DNA of 64,000 bases, from the NCBI RefSeq assembly GCF_016921195.1, contig NZ_JAFGYF010000002.1:496001-560000 (forward strand). The letters run 5' to 3'. This document shows, in pieces, positions 9,886 to 18,548 of this stretch (positions are counted from its first letter, which is position 1; every line of letters starts with the position of its first letter). This DNA is from Cellulosimicrobium cellulans. GTDB lineage: Bacteria; Actinomycetota; Actinomycetes; Actinomycetales; Cellulomonadaceae. A model generated the notes under the pieces. The model saw only the letters and a program-made list of their open reading frames with translations. It did no database searches and was not told the origin of the DNA. The position numbers and the translations under genes are program-made.

Positions 9886-10536
9886 TCAGTCCGGCGTGCC
9901 CGCCGACGCGGCGGGGCGCACGAGGACGTCCGGGGCGGCGTCGTCGAGCTCGACGGTCGCCGGCATCGGCGCGTGGCCCGCGAGGTGGAACAGGCGCACC
10001 CACCACTTGCGCCGCACGCGCTGCGCCTGCGCGACGGCCTCGTTGTGGAACCGGCGCGCGAGCTGCGCACGGTACCAGGCGGCGGAGAGCGAGCCGAGGA
10101 GGTCGTCGCCGTCGGGACCGGACCGAAGCTCGGCGACGTCGTCGGCGTCCTCGAGGGCCGAGCGCAAGGTGGCCGTGAGGTCGCTCTCGGCGAGGGCGCG
10201 CGACTCCGCCATGCCGCCCAGCAGTCGCCGGGGGCGCGGTCCCTCGGGCGCCGCCAGGCCGGGCACCTGGTCGGCGAGCCGGCGCGTGTCGTCGTCGTCG
10301 TCGAGGACGGCGTGGGCCGCCTCGGCGACGAGGACGGAGCTCGCCGGGTCGAGCTCCCCGGAGGCCGCGAGGTCGACGGCGGCCGACGCCCGGCGCACGA
10401 GCTGCGCGTCGAGCGCCAGCCGAGAGGCCATCACCTTGCGGTGCAGCCGGTCGAGCCGCGACGCGGCGACCCACAGGAGCCACGCGACCAGCGCGGCGGC
10501 CACGAGGACGAGGACGGTGATCTCGGACCAGGTCAC
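9886..10536 (-). CDS. LemA-like membrane-anchored protein downstream of pimA
   Basis: 216 residues: one N-terminal membrane helix (TVLVLVAAALVAWLLWVAAS) followed by a helical, heptad-like cytoplasmic region (RLDRLHRKVMASRLALDAQL, then ALARRF..VAQAQRVRRKWW) reminiscent of LemA-type proteins. The GTG start overlaps the pimA stop (GTGA), so it belongs to the PIM operon. The position matches the mycobacterial pimA-adjacent membrane/NUDIX protein, but no NUDIX box is present. Function unknown. Confidence 0.75.
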   Translation of the reverse strand: MTWSEITVLVLVAAALVAWLLWVAASRLDRLHRKVMASRLALDAQLVRRASAAVDLAASGELDPASSVLVAEAAHAVLDDDDDTRRLADQVPGLAAPEGPRPRRLLGGMAESRALAESDLTATLRSALEDADDVAELRSGPDGDDLLGSLSAAWYRAQLARRFHNEAVAQAQRVRRKWWVRLFHLAGHAPMPATVELDDAAPDVLVRPAASAGTPD

Positions 10537-11744
10537 GGGCGACCTCCCTCGGGGTCGCGCGCCCGGCCCAGGAGGCGTCCGCCCCGGCGCGAGCGCGGGT
10601 CCTCGTGGACCGGGATGACCGCCTCGGACGCCGCGAGCACGGTCTCGTAGACGGCGAGCACCTGGGCGGTCACGGCGGACCAGTCGAAGCGCCGGACGAA
10701 CTCGCTCGCCCGGGCACGGTAGGCGTCGCGCCGCGGCGGGTCGGCGAGCACGTCGAGGACCGCGGCGGCGAGCGCGTCCGGGTCACCCACCGCGAACAGC
10801 GCCCCGGCGGCGCCGTCGTCGAGCACGCGCCGGAACGCGCCGAGGTCGCTCGCGACCACGCACGCGCCCGCGCTCATCGCCTCGACGAGCACGATGCCGA
10901 AGCTCTCGCCCCCGGTCTGCGGCGCGATGTAGAGGTCGACGGACGCGAGCATGCTCGCCTTGTCCTCGTCGCTCACGCCGCCGAGGAACTCGACGGACGC
11001 GGCGTGCTCCCCCAGCGCCCCGATCGCGGCCTCGCGGCCGTCGTCGCCGCGGCCCGCGACGAGGAAGCGTGCGCCGGGGACCTTCTCGAGGATCGCCGGG
11101 ATCGCCGCGGCGAGGACGGGCAGGCCCTTGCGCGGCTCGTCCAGGCGGCCGAGGAACCCGATGGTCGGCGCGTCGGGCGCGCCCTGCCACGCGGGGTTCG
11201 CGGGCGCGGACGCGAACGTGTCGACGTACACCCCGTTGGGGATGACGACGGCGTCCCCGCCCAGGTGGTCGACGAGCGTGCGCCGCGCGTCCTCCGAGAC
11301 GGCGATGCGGGCGTCGATCTTCTCCAGGCTCTGCCGCACGAGCGGGTAGGCGACCTGGAGCGCGCGCGAGCGCACGATGGAGGTGTGGAACGTCCCGACG
11401 ATCGGGCCCTGGGCGATCCACAGCGCGACCATGCTCAGCGAGGGGTTCACGGGCTCGTGGATGTGGAGCACGTCGAACCGGCCGGCCTCGAGCCAGCGCC
11501 GGACGCGCCCGGCCGTGCGCGGGCCGAACGTCACGCGCGCGACCGACCCGTTGTACCGGACCGGTACCGCGCCGCCGGCGGGCGTCAGGTAGTCCGGCAC
11601 GGGCGTGTCGTCGTCGGCGGGGGCGAGGACGGAGACCTCGTGGCCCTGGGCCATGAGCGCCTCGGCGAGGTCGCGCACGTGGAACTGGACCCCGCCGGGC
11701 GCGTCGAACGAGTAGGGGCACACGATGCCCACGCGCAGGCTCAT
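10533..11744 (-). CDS. pimA: Phosphatidyl-myo-inositol alpha-mannosyltransferase (PimA-like GT4)
   Basis: GT-B glycosyltransferase that adds the first mannose to phosphatidylinositol on the cytoplasmic face of the membrane. 403 residues starting MSLRVGIVCPYSFDAPGGVQ, with HIHEPVNPSLSMVAL, GTFHTSIVRSRAL, FLGRLDEPRKGLPVL and the EX7E-type donor site ESFGIVLVEAMSAG. Start chosen where ATGA couples it to the upstream acyltransferase. Substrate assignment rests on sequence likeness plus the neighbouring PIP synthase and acyltransferase. Confidence 0.93.
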   Translation of the reverse strand: MSLRVGIVCPYSFDAPGGVQFHVRDLAEALMAQGHEVSVLAPADDDTPVPDYLTPAGGAVPVRYNGSVARVTFGPRTAGRVRRWLEAGRFDVLHIHEPVNPSLSMVALWIAQGPIVGTFHTSIVRSRALQVAYPLVRQSLEKIDARIAVSEDARRTLVDHLGGDAVVIPNGVYVDTFASAPANPAWQGAPDAPTIGFLGRLDEPRKGLPVLAAAIPAILEKVPGARFLVAGRGDDGREAAIGALGEHAASVEFLGGVSDEDKASMLASVDLYIAPQTGGESFGIVLVEAMSAGACVVASDLGAFRRVLDDGAAGALFAVGDPDALAAAVLDVLADPPRRDAYRARASEFVRRFDWSAVTAQVLAVYETVLAASEAVIPVHEDPRSRRGGRLLGRARDPEGGRP

Positions 11745-12715
11745 GCGGCACGCTCCGGGTCCTGCTCGCCCGCGGCGACCCGGGTCCTCGCGTACCGCTC
11801 GGGGTCGAGGTCGTCGACGAACACCTTCTGGAGCATGTGCCAGTCCTCGGGGTGCTCGCGGATCGCGACGCTCAGCGCGTCCACCCAGCCCTGGGTCGCG
11901 CGCGCGACCTGCTCTGAGCGGGGGACGTCCTGCGCGATCTCCACGCGGGGGAAGAAGCGGATGACGAGGCCCCACGGCGAGCCCGCGGCGCGACGTCGCG
12001 CGCCCCGCAGGCGCTCGTAGTAGATCCCGGCCGGGACGAGCGGCGTCCCGGTGCTCACCGCGAGCGCCGCCGGCCCCGCCGCGACGCGCGCCCGATGGCC
12101 GAACAGGTCGACCTCCACGCCACGGTGGGTGAGGTCGCGGTCGGCGAGCAGCGGGATGATCCTGCCGGGCCGGCTCGCGCCGCGCACGAGCTCGCGGAAC
12201 ACGTCGCCGTCGCCGAGCGCGAGGATCTCCAGCCCGATCGAGTTCCGGAACGCCAGGAACTCCTCGAACACCTCGTCCGGCTTCAGGCGCTCCGCGACCG
12301 TGAGCACGGGCGCGATGTTCGGCGTCGCGTACGCGCCGGCCAGGTCCCAGTTGCCCTGGTGCGACAGCGCGAGCACGGGGCTCCGGCCACCGTCGAGGTG
12401 CGGAGCGAGGTGGTGGAGGTCCACCACGCGCACGCGGGCCCGTACGCGCTCCGGGGACCAGGCGGGCAGGGCGAACGCCTCGCGGTAGTAGCGCATGTAC
12501 GAGCGCATCCCGGCGCGCGACAGGCGACGCAGCGCGCGCGGCGCGAGCTCGGGCCGCACGCGCGCGAGGTTGCGCTCGAGCTGGCGCACCCCCCCGCCGT
12601 GCAGGAGCCAGGTCACGTCGGCGATCGCGCTGAAGAGCCCGCGCAGGATCGGCTCGGGGACCTTGCGCGCGTTGCGCCAGGCGAAAGTGAACGCCTTGCC
12701 GGCGTCGAGGGCCAT
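11741..12715 (-). CDS. Phosphatidylinositol mannoside acyltransferase (HtrB/PatA-like)
   Basis: Transfers a fatty acyl chain to PIM mannose. 324 residues with the acyltransferase HX4D motif in ALSHQGNWDLAGAY (about residue 125), GRIIPLLADRDLTHRGVEVDLFG and the C-terminal REHPEDWHMLQKVF characteristic of this lysophospholipid acyltransferase family. Overlaps pgsA upstream and pimA downstream through TGATG and ATGA, giving a continuous PIM operon. Confidence 0.92.
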   Translation of the reverse strand: MALDAGKAFTFAWRNARKVPEPILRGLFSAIADVTWLLHGGGVRQLERNLARVRPELAPRALRRLSRAGMRSYMRYYREAFALPAWSPERVRARVRVVDLHHLAPHLDGGRSPVLALSHQGNWDLAGAYATPNIAPVLTVAERLKPDEVFEEFLAFRNSIGLEILALGDGDVFRELVRGASRPGRIIPLLADRDLTHRGVEVDLFGHRARVAAGPAALAVSTGTPLVPAGIYYERLRGARRRAAGSPWGLVIRFFPRVEIAQDVPRSEQVARATQGWVDALSVAIREHPEDWHMLQKVFVDDLDPERYARTRVAAGEQDPERAA

Positions 12716-13377
12716 CAGCGACCGTCCTCCTTCTCCTCGGTGCCCGTGGTCACGAGCGCGAGCGCCTGGCGGCGCACGGTCGTGACGCGCTGCACGACCG
12801 TGACCGCGCTCGCGAGCGCGAGCAGCCCCAGGACGACGACGAGCACGACGGGCGGCACGCCCAGACCCACGATCCCGGCGGCGACGAGCGCGGCGACGAG
12901 CCGGTCGGCGCGCTCGGCGATCCCGACCTGCGCGGTCATGCCGACGCTCTCGGCCCGGGCGCGCGCGTAGGGCACGACCGCGCCGAGGGCGAGGCACGCG
13001 AGCGCGACGCCGGTCCCCCAGGCGGCGAGGTCCGGCGTCAGGCGCGGGTCGTCGGCCCGCACGAACCAGAGCGTGAGGCCCACGAACACGGCGGCGTCGG
13101 CGAGCCGGTCGAGCGTCGAGTCGAGGAACGCGCCCCAGGGGCCGGACCGGCCGGCGCGGCGCGCCATGACGCCGTCGAGCACGTCGGCGAAGGCGCAGAC
13201 CATGACGACCATGACCCCCGCGAACAGGTGTCCCGTCGGGAAGAGCCACAGGGCGCCGACGACGACGCCGAGCGTCCCGGCGACCGTCACGGCGTCGGGG
13301 CTGACGCCGAGGCGGAGCAGCAGCGCGGCGAGCGGGGTGAACAGGCGCGTCGTCAGCGCGCGCAGACGGCCGAACAT
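12715..13377 (-). CDS. pgsA: Phosphatidylinositol phosphate synthase (CDP-alcohol phosphatidyltransferase)
   Basis: Integral membrane enzyme joining CDP-diacylglycerol and inositol phosphate. 220 residues with several membrane segments and the full CDP-alcohol motif D-X2-DG-X2-AR-X9-G-X3-D-X3-D, seen as DVLDGVMARR then GAFLDSTLD (about residues 66-88). Starts at an ATG sharing a base with the HIT gene stop. Followed directly by acyltransferase and pimA, which identifies the substrate as inositol phosphate rather than glycerol phosphate. Confidence 0.94.
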   Translation of the reverse strand: MFGRLRALTTRLFTPLAALLLRLGVSPDAVTVAGTLGVVVGALWLFPTGHLFAGVMVVMVCAFADVLDGVMARRAGRSGPWGAFLDSTLDRLADAAVFVGLTLWFVRADDPRLTPDLAAWGTGVALACLALGAVVPYARARAESVGMTAQVGIAERADRLVAALVAAGIVGLGVPPVVLVVVLGLLALASAVTVVQRVTTVRRQALALVTTGTEEKEDGR

Positions 13378-14024
13378 CAGGCGGTTCCCTCCGCGGGGAC
13401 GTCGGGTCGGGACGGCCACGCCGCGGCGAGCCGCGCGCGCGTGTCTGCGAGCAGCTCGGGCACGGCCTTGGTCTGCGCGACGATCGGCAGGAAGTTCGCA
13501 TCGCCCGACCAGCGCGGCACGACGTGCTGGTGCAGGTGCGCGGCGATGCCGGCCCCGGCCACGGCGCCCTGGTTCATGCCGAGGTTGAAGCCGTCGGGCG
13601 CCGACACCACGCGCACGACCCGCATCGCGGTCTGCGTGAGGTGCGCGACCTCGGTCGTCTCCGCCTCCGTGAGGTCCGTGTAGTCGGACACGTGACGGTA
13701 GGGCACGACCATGAGGTGGCCCGGGTTGTACGGGTAGAGGTTGAGCACGACGTACGCGGTCCCGCCGCGCGCGACGATCAGTCCGTCCTCGTCCGACCGG
13801 TCCGGGATGCGGCAGAACGGGCACTGCCCGCGCGAGTCGTCCGCAGGCTTGTCCTGCCCGCCGATGTAGACCATGCGGTGCGGCGTCCAGAGCCGGTCCA
13901 GGCCGTCGTCGAACCGTGGGTGGGTGTCCGGGAGCTCGACGGTCGCCCCGGCGTCGGGGTCGGGGGCGCCGCCCGGCGTGGCCTCGTCGGCCGCGCCGGG
14001 CGACCCCGTGCGCTCGTCGCTCAC
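13377..14024 (-). CDS. HIT-family nucleotide hydrolase/transferase
   Basis: 215 residues. Contains the histidine triad HLHQHVVPRW (about residue 170) and CPFC, a metal-binding pair seen in many actinobacterial HIT proteins, plus YVVLNLYPYNPGHLMVVPYRH. The first 40 residues are an acidic, probably disordered extension. Family members act on AMP-linked substrates such as AP4A (established for HIT proteins generally); the exact substrate here is unknown. Lies between thrS and pgsA as in mycobacteria. Confidence 0.92.
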   Translation of the reverse strand: MSDERTGSPGAADEATPGGAPDPDAGATVELPDTHPRFDDGLDRLWTPHRMVYIGGQDKPADDSRGQCPFCRIPDRSDEDGLIVARGGTAYVVLNLYPYNPGHLMVVPYRHVSDYTDLTEAETTEVAHLTQTAMRVVRVVSAPDGFNLGMNQGAVAGAGIAAHLHQHVVPRWSGDANFLPIVAQTKAVPELLADTRARLAAAWPSRPDVPAEGTA

Positions 14025-14030
14025 GCGCCG

Positions 14031-16058
14031 TCAGACCTGGACGCGGTCGCGGGCGGCGGCGACGATGCGCTCGACGGCCTCGGCGACGGGCACGCCGTTG
14101 TCCTGGCGGCCGTCGCGGTAGCGGAAGGACACGGCACCGGCCTCGGCGTCCTCACCGCCCGCGATGAGGACGAACGGCACCTTGCGCGTGCTGGCGTTGC
14201 GGATCTTCTTGCCGAACCGGTCGTCGGAGTAGTCGACCTCCGCGCGGATCCCCTGGGCCTTGAGCTGCGCGACGACGTCGGCCACGTAGTCGTTGAACGG
14301 CTCCGCGACCGGGACGGCGACGACCTGGACGGGCGCGAGCCACGCCGGGAAGGCTCCCGCGTAGTGCTCGACGAGGATCCCGAAGAACCGCTCGATCGAG
14401 CCGAACAGCGCGCGGTGGATCATGACCGGGCGCTGGCGCGTGCCGTCGGACGCCGTGTACTCGAGCTCGAACAGCTCCGGCTCGAAGAAGTCGAGCTGGA
14501 TCGTCGAGAGCTGCCACGTGCGGCCGATCGCGTCCTTCGCCTGGACCGAGATCTTCGGGCCGTAGAACGCTGCGCCGCCCGGGTCGGCGACGAGCTCGAG
14601 TCCCGACTCCGTGGCCACCTGGCGCAGGACCTCGGTCGCCTCCTCCCACGTCGCGTCGTCGCCGACCGACTTCTCCGGGTCGCGCGTCGACAGCTCCAGG
14701 TAGAAGTCGTCGAGCCCGTAGTCCCGCAGCAGGTCGAGCACGAACGAGAGCAGCGAGCTCAGCTCGTCGCGCATCTGCTCGCGCGTGGTGTAGATGTGCG
14801 CGTCGTCCTGCGTGAACCCGCGCGCGCGCGTGAGCCCGTGCACGACGCCCGACTTCTCGTACCGGTACACCGTGCCGAACTCGAACAGCCGCAGCGGCAG
14901 CTCGCGGTACGAGCGCCCGCGCGAGCGGTACACGAGGTTGTGCATCGGGCAGTTCATCGGCTTGAGGTAGTAGTCCTGACCGGCGCGCTTGACGTTGCCC
15001 TCGTCGTCGAGCTCCTCGTCCAGGTGCATGGGCGGGTACATCCCGTCCGCGTACCAGTCGAGGTGGCGCGACGTCTGGAAGAGGTTCGCCTTGGTGATGT
15101 GCGGCGTGCTGACGAACGAGTAGCCCGCCTCGACGTGCCGCTTGCGCGAGTACTCCTCCATCTCCATGCGGATGGTCGCCCCGTTGGGGTGGAAGACGGG
15201 CAGGCCCGAGCCGATCTCCTCCGGGAAGGAGAACAGGTCGAGCTCGTTGCCGAGGCGGCGGTGGTCGCGACGCTCGGCCTCCGCGAGACGGTCGAGGTAC
15301 GCCTTGAGCTCGTCCTTGGTCGGCCACGCCGTGCCGTAGATGCGCTGGAGCTGGGGGTTCTTCTCGCTGCCGCGCCAGTAGGCCGCGGCCGAGCGCATGA
15401 GCTGGTAGCCGTTGCCGATCAGGCGCGTGCTCGGCAGGTGCGGGCCGCGGCACAGGTCCTTCCAGACCACCGTCTCGCTCTCGCGACCCGCGCCGCGCAC
15501 GTTGTCGTAGATCGTCAGCTCGCCGCCGCCGACCTCGACGCTCGCCCCCTCGGCGTCGTCGGCCGCGCCGCCCTTGAGCCCGACGAGCTCGAGCTTGTAC
15601 GGCTCCTGGGCGAGCTCGGCCCGCGCCTCCTCCTCCGTCACGACCCGACGGCGGAAGGTCTGGCCCTCCCGGATGATCCGGGACATCGCCTTGTCGAGCG
15701 CCTTGAGGTCCTCGGGGGTGAACGGCGTCTCGACGTCGAAGTCGTAGTAGAAGCCGTCCGTGATCGGCGGGCCGATGCCCAGCTTCGCGTCCGGGTTGAC
15801 CTGCTGGACGGCCTGGGCGAGCACGTGCGCGGCCGAGTGCCGCAGCACCGCGAGCCCGTCGGGCGAGTCGATGGTCACGCCCTCCACCACGTCGCCGTCG
15901 GCGACGGGCGTGTCGAGGTCCTTGAGGACGCCGTTGACGCGGATCACGACGACGTCGCGACGGGCGGCGAACAGGTCCGTGCCCGTCGTGCCCGTCGTCA
16001 CCGTGGTCTCCTCGGCGTCGAGGGTGATGGTGAGGGGTGACGAGACGACGTCAGACAC
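14031..16058 (-). CDS. thrS: Threonine--tRNA ligase
   Basis: 675 residues. N-terminal TGS domain (about 1-65), editing domain with [11 protein letters not shown] and a second Cys/His site, class II catalytic core with the zinc ligand region [12 protein letters not shown], motif 2 [16 protein letters not shown] and [14 protein letters not shown], motif 3 [11 protein letters not shown], and a C-terminal anticodon-binding domain ending [15 protein letters not shown]. No T-box-like leader is evident upstream; only a hairpin that looks like the terminator of the preceding small gene. Confidence 0.97.
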   Translation of the reverse strand: MSDVVSSPLTITLDAEETTVTTGTTGTDLFAARRDVVVIRVNGVLKDLDTPVADGDVVEGVTIDSPDGLAVLRHSAAHVLAQAVQQVNPDAKLGIGPPITDGFYYDFDVETPFTPEDLKALDKAMSRIIREGQTFRRRVVTEEEARAELAQEPYKLELVGLKGGAADDAEGASVEVGGGELTIYDNVRGAGRESETVVWKDLCRGPHLPSTRLIGNGYQLMRSAAAYWRGSEKNPQLQRIYGTAWPTKDELKAYLDRLAEAERRDHRRLGNELDLFSFPEEIGSGLPVFHPNGATIRMEMEEYSRKRHVEAGYSFVSTPHITKANLFQTSRHLDWYADGMYPPMHLDEELDDEGNVKRAGQDYYLKPMNCPMHNLVYRSRGRSYRELPLRLFEFGTVYRYEKSGVVHGLTRARGFTQDDAHIYTTREQMRDELSSLLSFVLDLLRDYGLDDFYLELSTRDPEKSVGDDATWEEATEVLRQVATESGLELVADPGGAAFYGPKISVQAKDAIGRTWQLSTIQLDFFEPELFELEYTASDGTRQRPVMIHRALFGSIERFFGILVEHYAGAFPAWLAPVQVVAVPVAEPFNDYVADVVAQLKAQGIRAEVDYSDDRFGKKIRNASTRKVPFVLIAGGEDAEAGAVSFRYRDGRQDNGVPVAEAVERIVAAARDRVQV

Positions 16059-16144
16059 GTCCGTGCTCCGATCTGCTGGCGGGAGGCGCGCGGCGCGCGC
16101 CCGGTCGGGTCCTGCGGCCGGCGGGCCCTGCCCGACAGCACGAA

Positions 16145-16167
16145 GGGCGCCGTCGTGGACGGCGCCC
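16145..16167 (-). terminator. Hairpin terminator between the 16190 gene and thrS
   Basis: GGGCGCCGTC, a 3-base loop, then GACGGCGCCC: a perfect 10-bp GC stem located 22 bases after the small gene on the minus strand, followed by TTCGT. Probably separates that gene from thrS. Confidence 0.65.
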
Positions 16168-16189
16168 CTCGATCGTACCGACCCGCAGG

Positions 16190-16369
16190 TCAGTCGTTGG
16201 CCTCCTTGGCCTTCTCGGCCAGGGTGTCGACGTGCTGGTCGACCGAGTCGGGCGCGACGGACTTGATCTTCTCCGCGACGTCGTCGATGCGGTCGTCGGT
16301 GAGGAACTCCTTCGCCTTGCCGAGAAGGTCGTCGAGGCCCCCCTGGCCCTTCGGTGTCTGCTCGCTCAT
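16190..16369 (-). CDS. Small MT0933/CsbD-like antitoxin-family protein
   Basis: 59-residue, charged, helical protein ([20 protein letters not shown]... ending [10 protein letters not shown]). It resembles the short actinobacterial proteins labelled Rv0909/MT0933 antitoxin-like or CsbD-like stress proteins, but at this length the match is weak. Strong ribosome site GAGGGAG upstream. No toxin-like partner is adjacent, so a toxin-antitoxin role is not supported by context. Divergent from the HTH gene at 16530. Confidence 0.7.
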   Translation of the reverse strand: MSEQTPKGQGGLDDLLGKAKEFLTDDRIDDVAEKIKSVAPDSVDQHVDTLAEKAKEAND

Positions 16370-16516
16370 GTCGGCTCCCTCGAGGATGGTGGTGCGCGCG
16401 TCCCGCGCGGGGCGTCGGGCCGTCCCGCGCCCGTCCGGAACGCTACCGGCGCGCGCTGCGCGCCGCGACGGGAACCGCGTCGCCGGCCAGGCGCACCACC
16501 GCCGCCCCGCGCCTGC

Positions 16517-16522
16517 CACAAT
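16517..16522 (+). promoter_or_regulatory. -10-like box (CACAAT) for the HTH regulator
   Basis: CACAAT followed by 7 bases and the ATG of the regulator, matching the leaderless spacing seen elsewhere in the window. Confidence 0.4.
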
Positions 16523-16529
16523 CGTCGGC

Positions 16530-16973
16530 ATGGACGACGACGTGGCACCCGGCGAGCGGACCGCGCGGGTCTTCCGCCGCCGGCTCAACGAGCTCTTCGC
16601 ACGCGGGCGGGGCGGGCGCCCCGTGACCAACCGCGAGGCCGCCCAGTGGATGACGGAGCGCGGGTACTCGATCAACGAGGCCTACCTCAGCGCGCTGCGC
16701 GGCGGGCACCGCTCCTCGCCGAGCCTGCGCGTCGTCGAGGGCATCGCCGCGTTCTTCCACGTGAGCACGGGCAGCCTCGTCGACCCGGAGGAGGACCCCG
16801 ACGACAGCCTGCGGGCCGCCCTCGCCGACGAGGGCGTCGAGCAGTTCGCGCTGCGCGCCCAGGGGCTCTCGCCCGAGAACGTCCGCGCGATCATCGAGAT
16901 CGTGGACCGGGTGCGGCGCCTGGAGCACCTCCCTCCCGTCACCCCGCCCGTGCCGGACGGCGACCGTGGATGA
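16530..16973 (+). CDS. XRE-like helix-turn-helix transcriptional regulator
   Basis: 147 residues. The N-terminal 80 residues form an extended HTH region (VTNREAAQWMTERGYSINEA, YLSALRGGHRSSPSLRVVEG, IAAFFHVSTGSLVD), similar to Cro/C1-type regulators with an elongated first helix such as EspR. The C-terminal part (RAQGLSPENVRAIIEIVDRV) looks like a dimerisation helix. It overlaps the next gene by 8 bases, and the protease-like partner may act on it, by analogy with ImmR/ImmA. First gene of a three-gene unit. Confidence 0.85.
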   Translation: MDDDVAPGERTARVFRRRLNELFARGRGGRPVTNREAAQWMTERGYSINEAYLSALRGGHRSSPSLRVVEGIAAFFHVSTGSLVDPEEDPDDSLRAALADEGVEQFALRAQGLSPENVRAIIEIVDRVRRLEHLPPVTPPVPDGDRG

Positions 16974-17370
16974 CCTGCTGCGCGCCGCAGGCCTGGACCG
17001 TGCCCGCAGCATCGAGGAGGCGTGCCGCCTGGTCGCGGCGGTCCGCGGCCGGCCGCTCGAGGTCGTCGAGGGCGACCTCGGCCCCGGTGTGACCGGGCTC
17101 TGGCTCGCCTTCCCGGAGCGCGACCTCGTCCTCGTCGACGCCCGGCAGACCCTGGCCGGCCAGCACCGCGACCACGTCGTCGCGCACGAGCTCGTCCACG
17201 TCCTCGACGCGGCGGCCACCGCGGGCGCCCCGCGCGTCGGCGCGTGCCGGGACGGGTACGACGACCCGGACGAGCTGCGCGTCGAACGACTCGCGAGCGA
17301 GCTCATGATCTCGATCGCCTCGCACGGGAGCTCGGCGAGCCGGCTCACGTCGCTGGAGCTGTACCGGTGA
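16966..17370 (+). CDS. ImmA/IrrE-like zinc metallopeptidase
   Basis: 134 residues starting at GTG (VDDLLRAAGLDRA). Zinc-protease motif HELVH at residues 74-78 preceded by DHVVA, and a downstream ERLASELM (about 107-114) that matches the third-ligand helix of the ImmA/IrrE family. Family members (ImmA of ICEBs1, IrrE/PprI of Deinococcus) cleave or derepress a partner HTH repressor; the partner encoded upstream fits this. Both ends overlap neighbours (8 bases upstream, GTGA downstream), implying coupled translation. Confidence 0.85.
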   Translation: MDDLLRAAGLDRARSIEEACRLVAAVRGRPLEVVEGDLGPGVTGLWLAFPERDLVLVDARQTLAGQHRDHVVAHELVHVLDAAATAGAPRVGACRDGYDDPDELRVERLASELMISIASHGSSASRLTSLELYR

Positions 17371-18455
17371 GCCACGCGCTCGAGCTCCTCGCCACGGCGC
17401 TCTTCACCACCGCGGCGGCGTGGACCGGGCTGCGCGCCCGCACGCGCGCCGACGCGGCCCTCCCCCTGGGCCTGGGCTTCGTCGCCGTCGCCTGCGCGCT
17501 GCGGGTGCCCCTGGTCGCCGACCTGCTCAAGGAGCACGCACCCGCCGGCACGCACGAGGTCGCCAAGCACGTCGCCCTCGTCACCGGCTGCCTCTTCGTC
17601 GGCGTGTGGGCGTACAGCGCCACCACCGGCCGGGCGCCGCGCACCCGGCACGTGGCGCTCGCGGCCGCGGGCGTCGGGACCGCCATGGTGGCGCTCGCCG
17701 CGGCGAGCGGACCCTGGACGACCCACGACCTCGACGCGCAGGTCCACGACCGACCCCTCATGTGGGGCTACTGGGCGCTCTACTACGGGACGTTCCTCAC
17801 GGCGACCGCGACCTTCGCCCTCTCCTGCCTGCGCACGCGCTCACGACGACCGCTGCGCCTGCGCTGGGGCATGGACGTGGCCGGGGCGGGCGCCGTCGTC
17901 GCCGTCGTGTGGGCCGTCGTGAGCTTCGTGGCGATGGTGCAGCACGAGCCGGGCAGCACGGAGCCCTACCTCGTCCTGGGCCTGCGCACGCGGTACCTCG
18001 TGCTCGCGGCGAGCGTCCTGCTGACCGCGGGAATCGTGGGCCAGCTCGCGTCGTCCGCCGCGTTCGCGCGCGAGCGGCGACGCGACCTCGGCCACCTCCA
18101 CACGTTCCTCACGGCGGTCGTGGGCGACGGCGGGCTGCGCGGGTCGAGCGCCGCGGTGGACGAGTACCACCGCACCATCGAGATCCTCGACGGGCTCACC
18201 ACGCTCGCCCTGCACTCGCGCCGCGACGACGTGGACCACGTGCGCATCGCCGTGCCGGGGAGCTCGCGCGAGGTGATCCTCGCCTACCAGCTCCAGGTCG
18301 CCGCCATCCGCAGGGCGCGCGGCGACGCGCCGAGCGTCGACCCCGACGACTGGTCCGGGCTCCTCGCCGACGACGACGCGCTGCGACGGCTGGGGCGCGC
18401 GCTGCGCGACCGCACGAGCCGGGAAGGGACGACCCGCGTCCTCGTGGGTGTCTGA
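17367..18455 (+). CDS. Seven-TM membrane protein, MAB_1171c/DUF6545-like
   Basis: 362 residues from a GTG overlapping the protease stop. Seven hydrophobic segments (approximate residues 4-20, 31-50, 65-85, 92-112, 131-153, 168-190, 208-230) are followed by a soluble C-terminal domain of about 125 residues containing DEYHRTIEILDGLTTL, which I read as the conserved motif of the DUF6545 / MAB_1171c family found beside HTH and ImmA/IrrE genes in actinobacteria. Annotators call some members putative transporters; no transport motif is visible, and a sensor role is equally possible. Confidence 0.75.
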   Translation: MSHALELLATALFTTAAAWTGLRARTRADAALPLGLGFVAVACALRVPLVADLLKEHAPAGTHEVAKHVALVTGCLFVGVWAYSATTGRAPRTRHVALAAAGVGTAMVALAAASGPWTTHDLDAQVHDRPLMWGYWALYYGTFLTATATFALSCLRTRSRRPLRLRWGMDVAGAGAVVAVVWAVVSFVAMVQHEPGSTEPYLVLGLRTRYLVLAASVLLTAGIVGQLASSAAFARERRRDLGHLHTFLTAVVGDGGLRGSSAAVDEYHRTIEILDGLTTLALHSRRDDVDHVRIAVPGSSREVILAYQLQVAAIRRARGDAPSVDPDDWSGLLADDDALRRLGRALRDRTSREGTTRVLVGV

Positions 18456-18548
18456 GACGGGCCGCCGTGGCTCGACGCCAAGCTCCCCCTGCGCGCTTGG
18501 CCCCGCGCCGAGCCTCGGCCGGCGGCCCTCAACCTACAGACAGACGAC

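Noticed and set aside
13524-16040. Long plus-strand open frame opposite thrS and the HIT gene
   Set aside because: Shadow of well-conserved minus-strand genes with Arg/Val/Glu repeats only.
16059-16189. T-box or other riboswitch ahead of thrS
   Set aside because: Only about 130 bases with a single GC hairpin that directly follows the small upstream gene; no specifier loop or T-box core sequence seen.
16190-16369. Toxin-antitoxin pair
   Set aside because: The 59-residue protein resembles MT0933-type antitoxins but no toxin gene lies beside it; neighbours are thrS and the divergent HTH gene.
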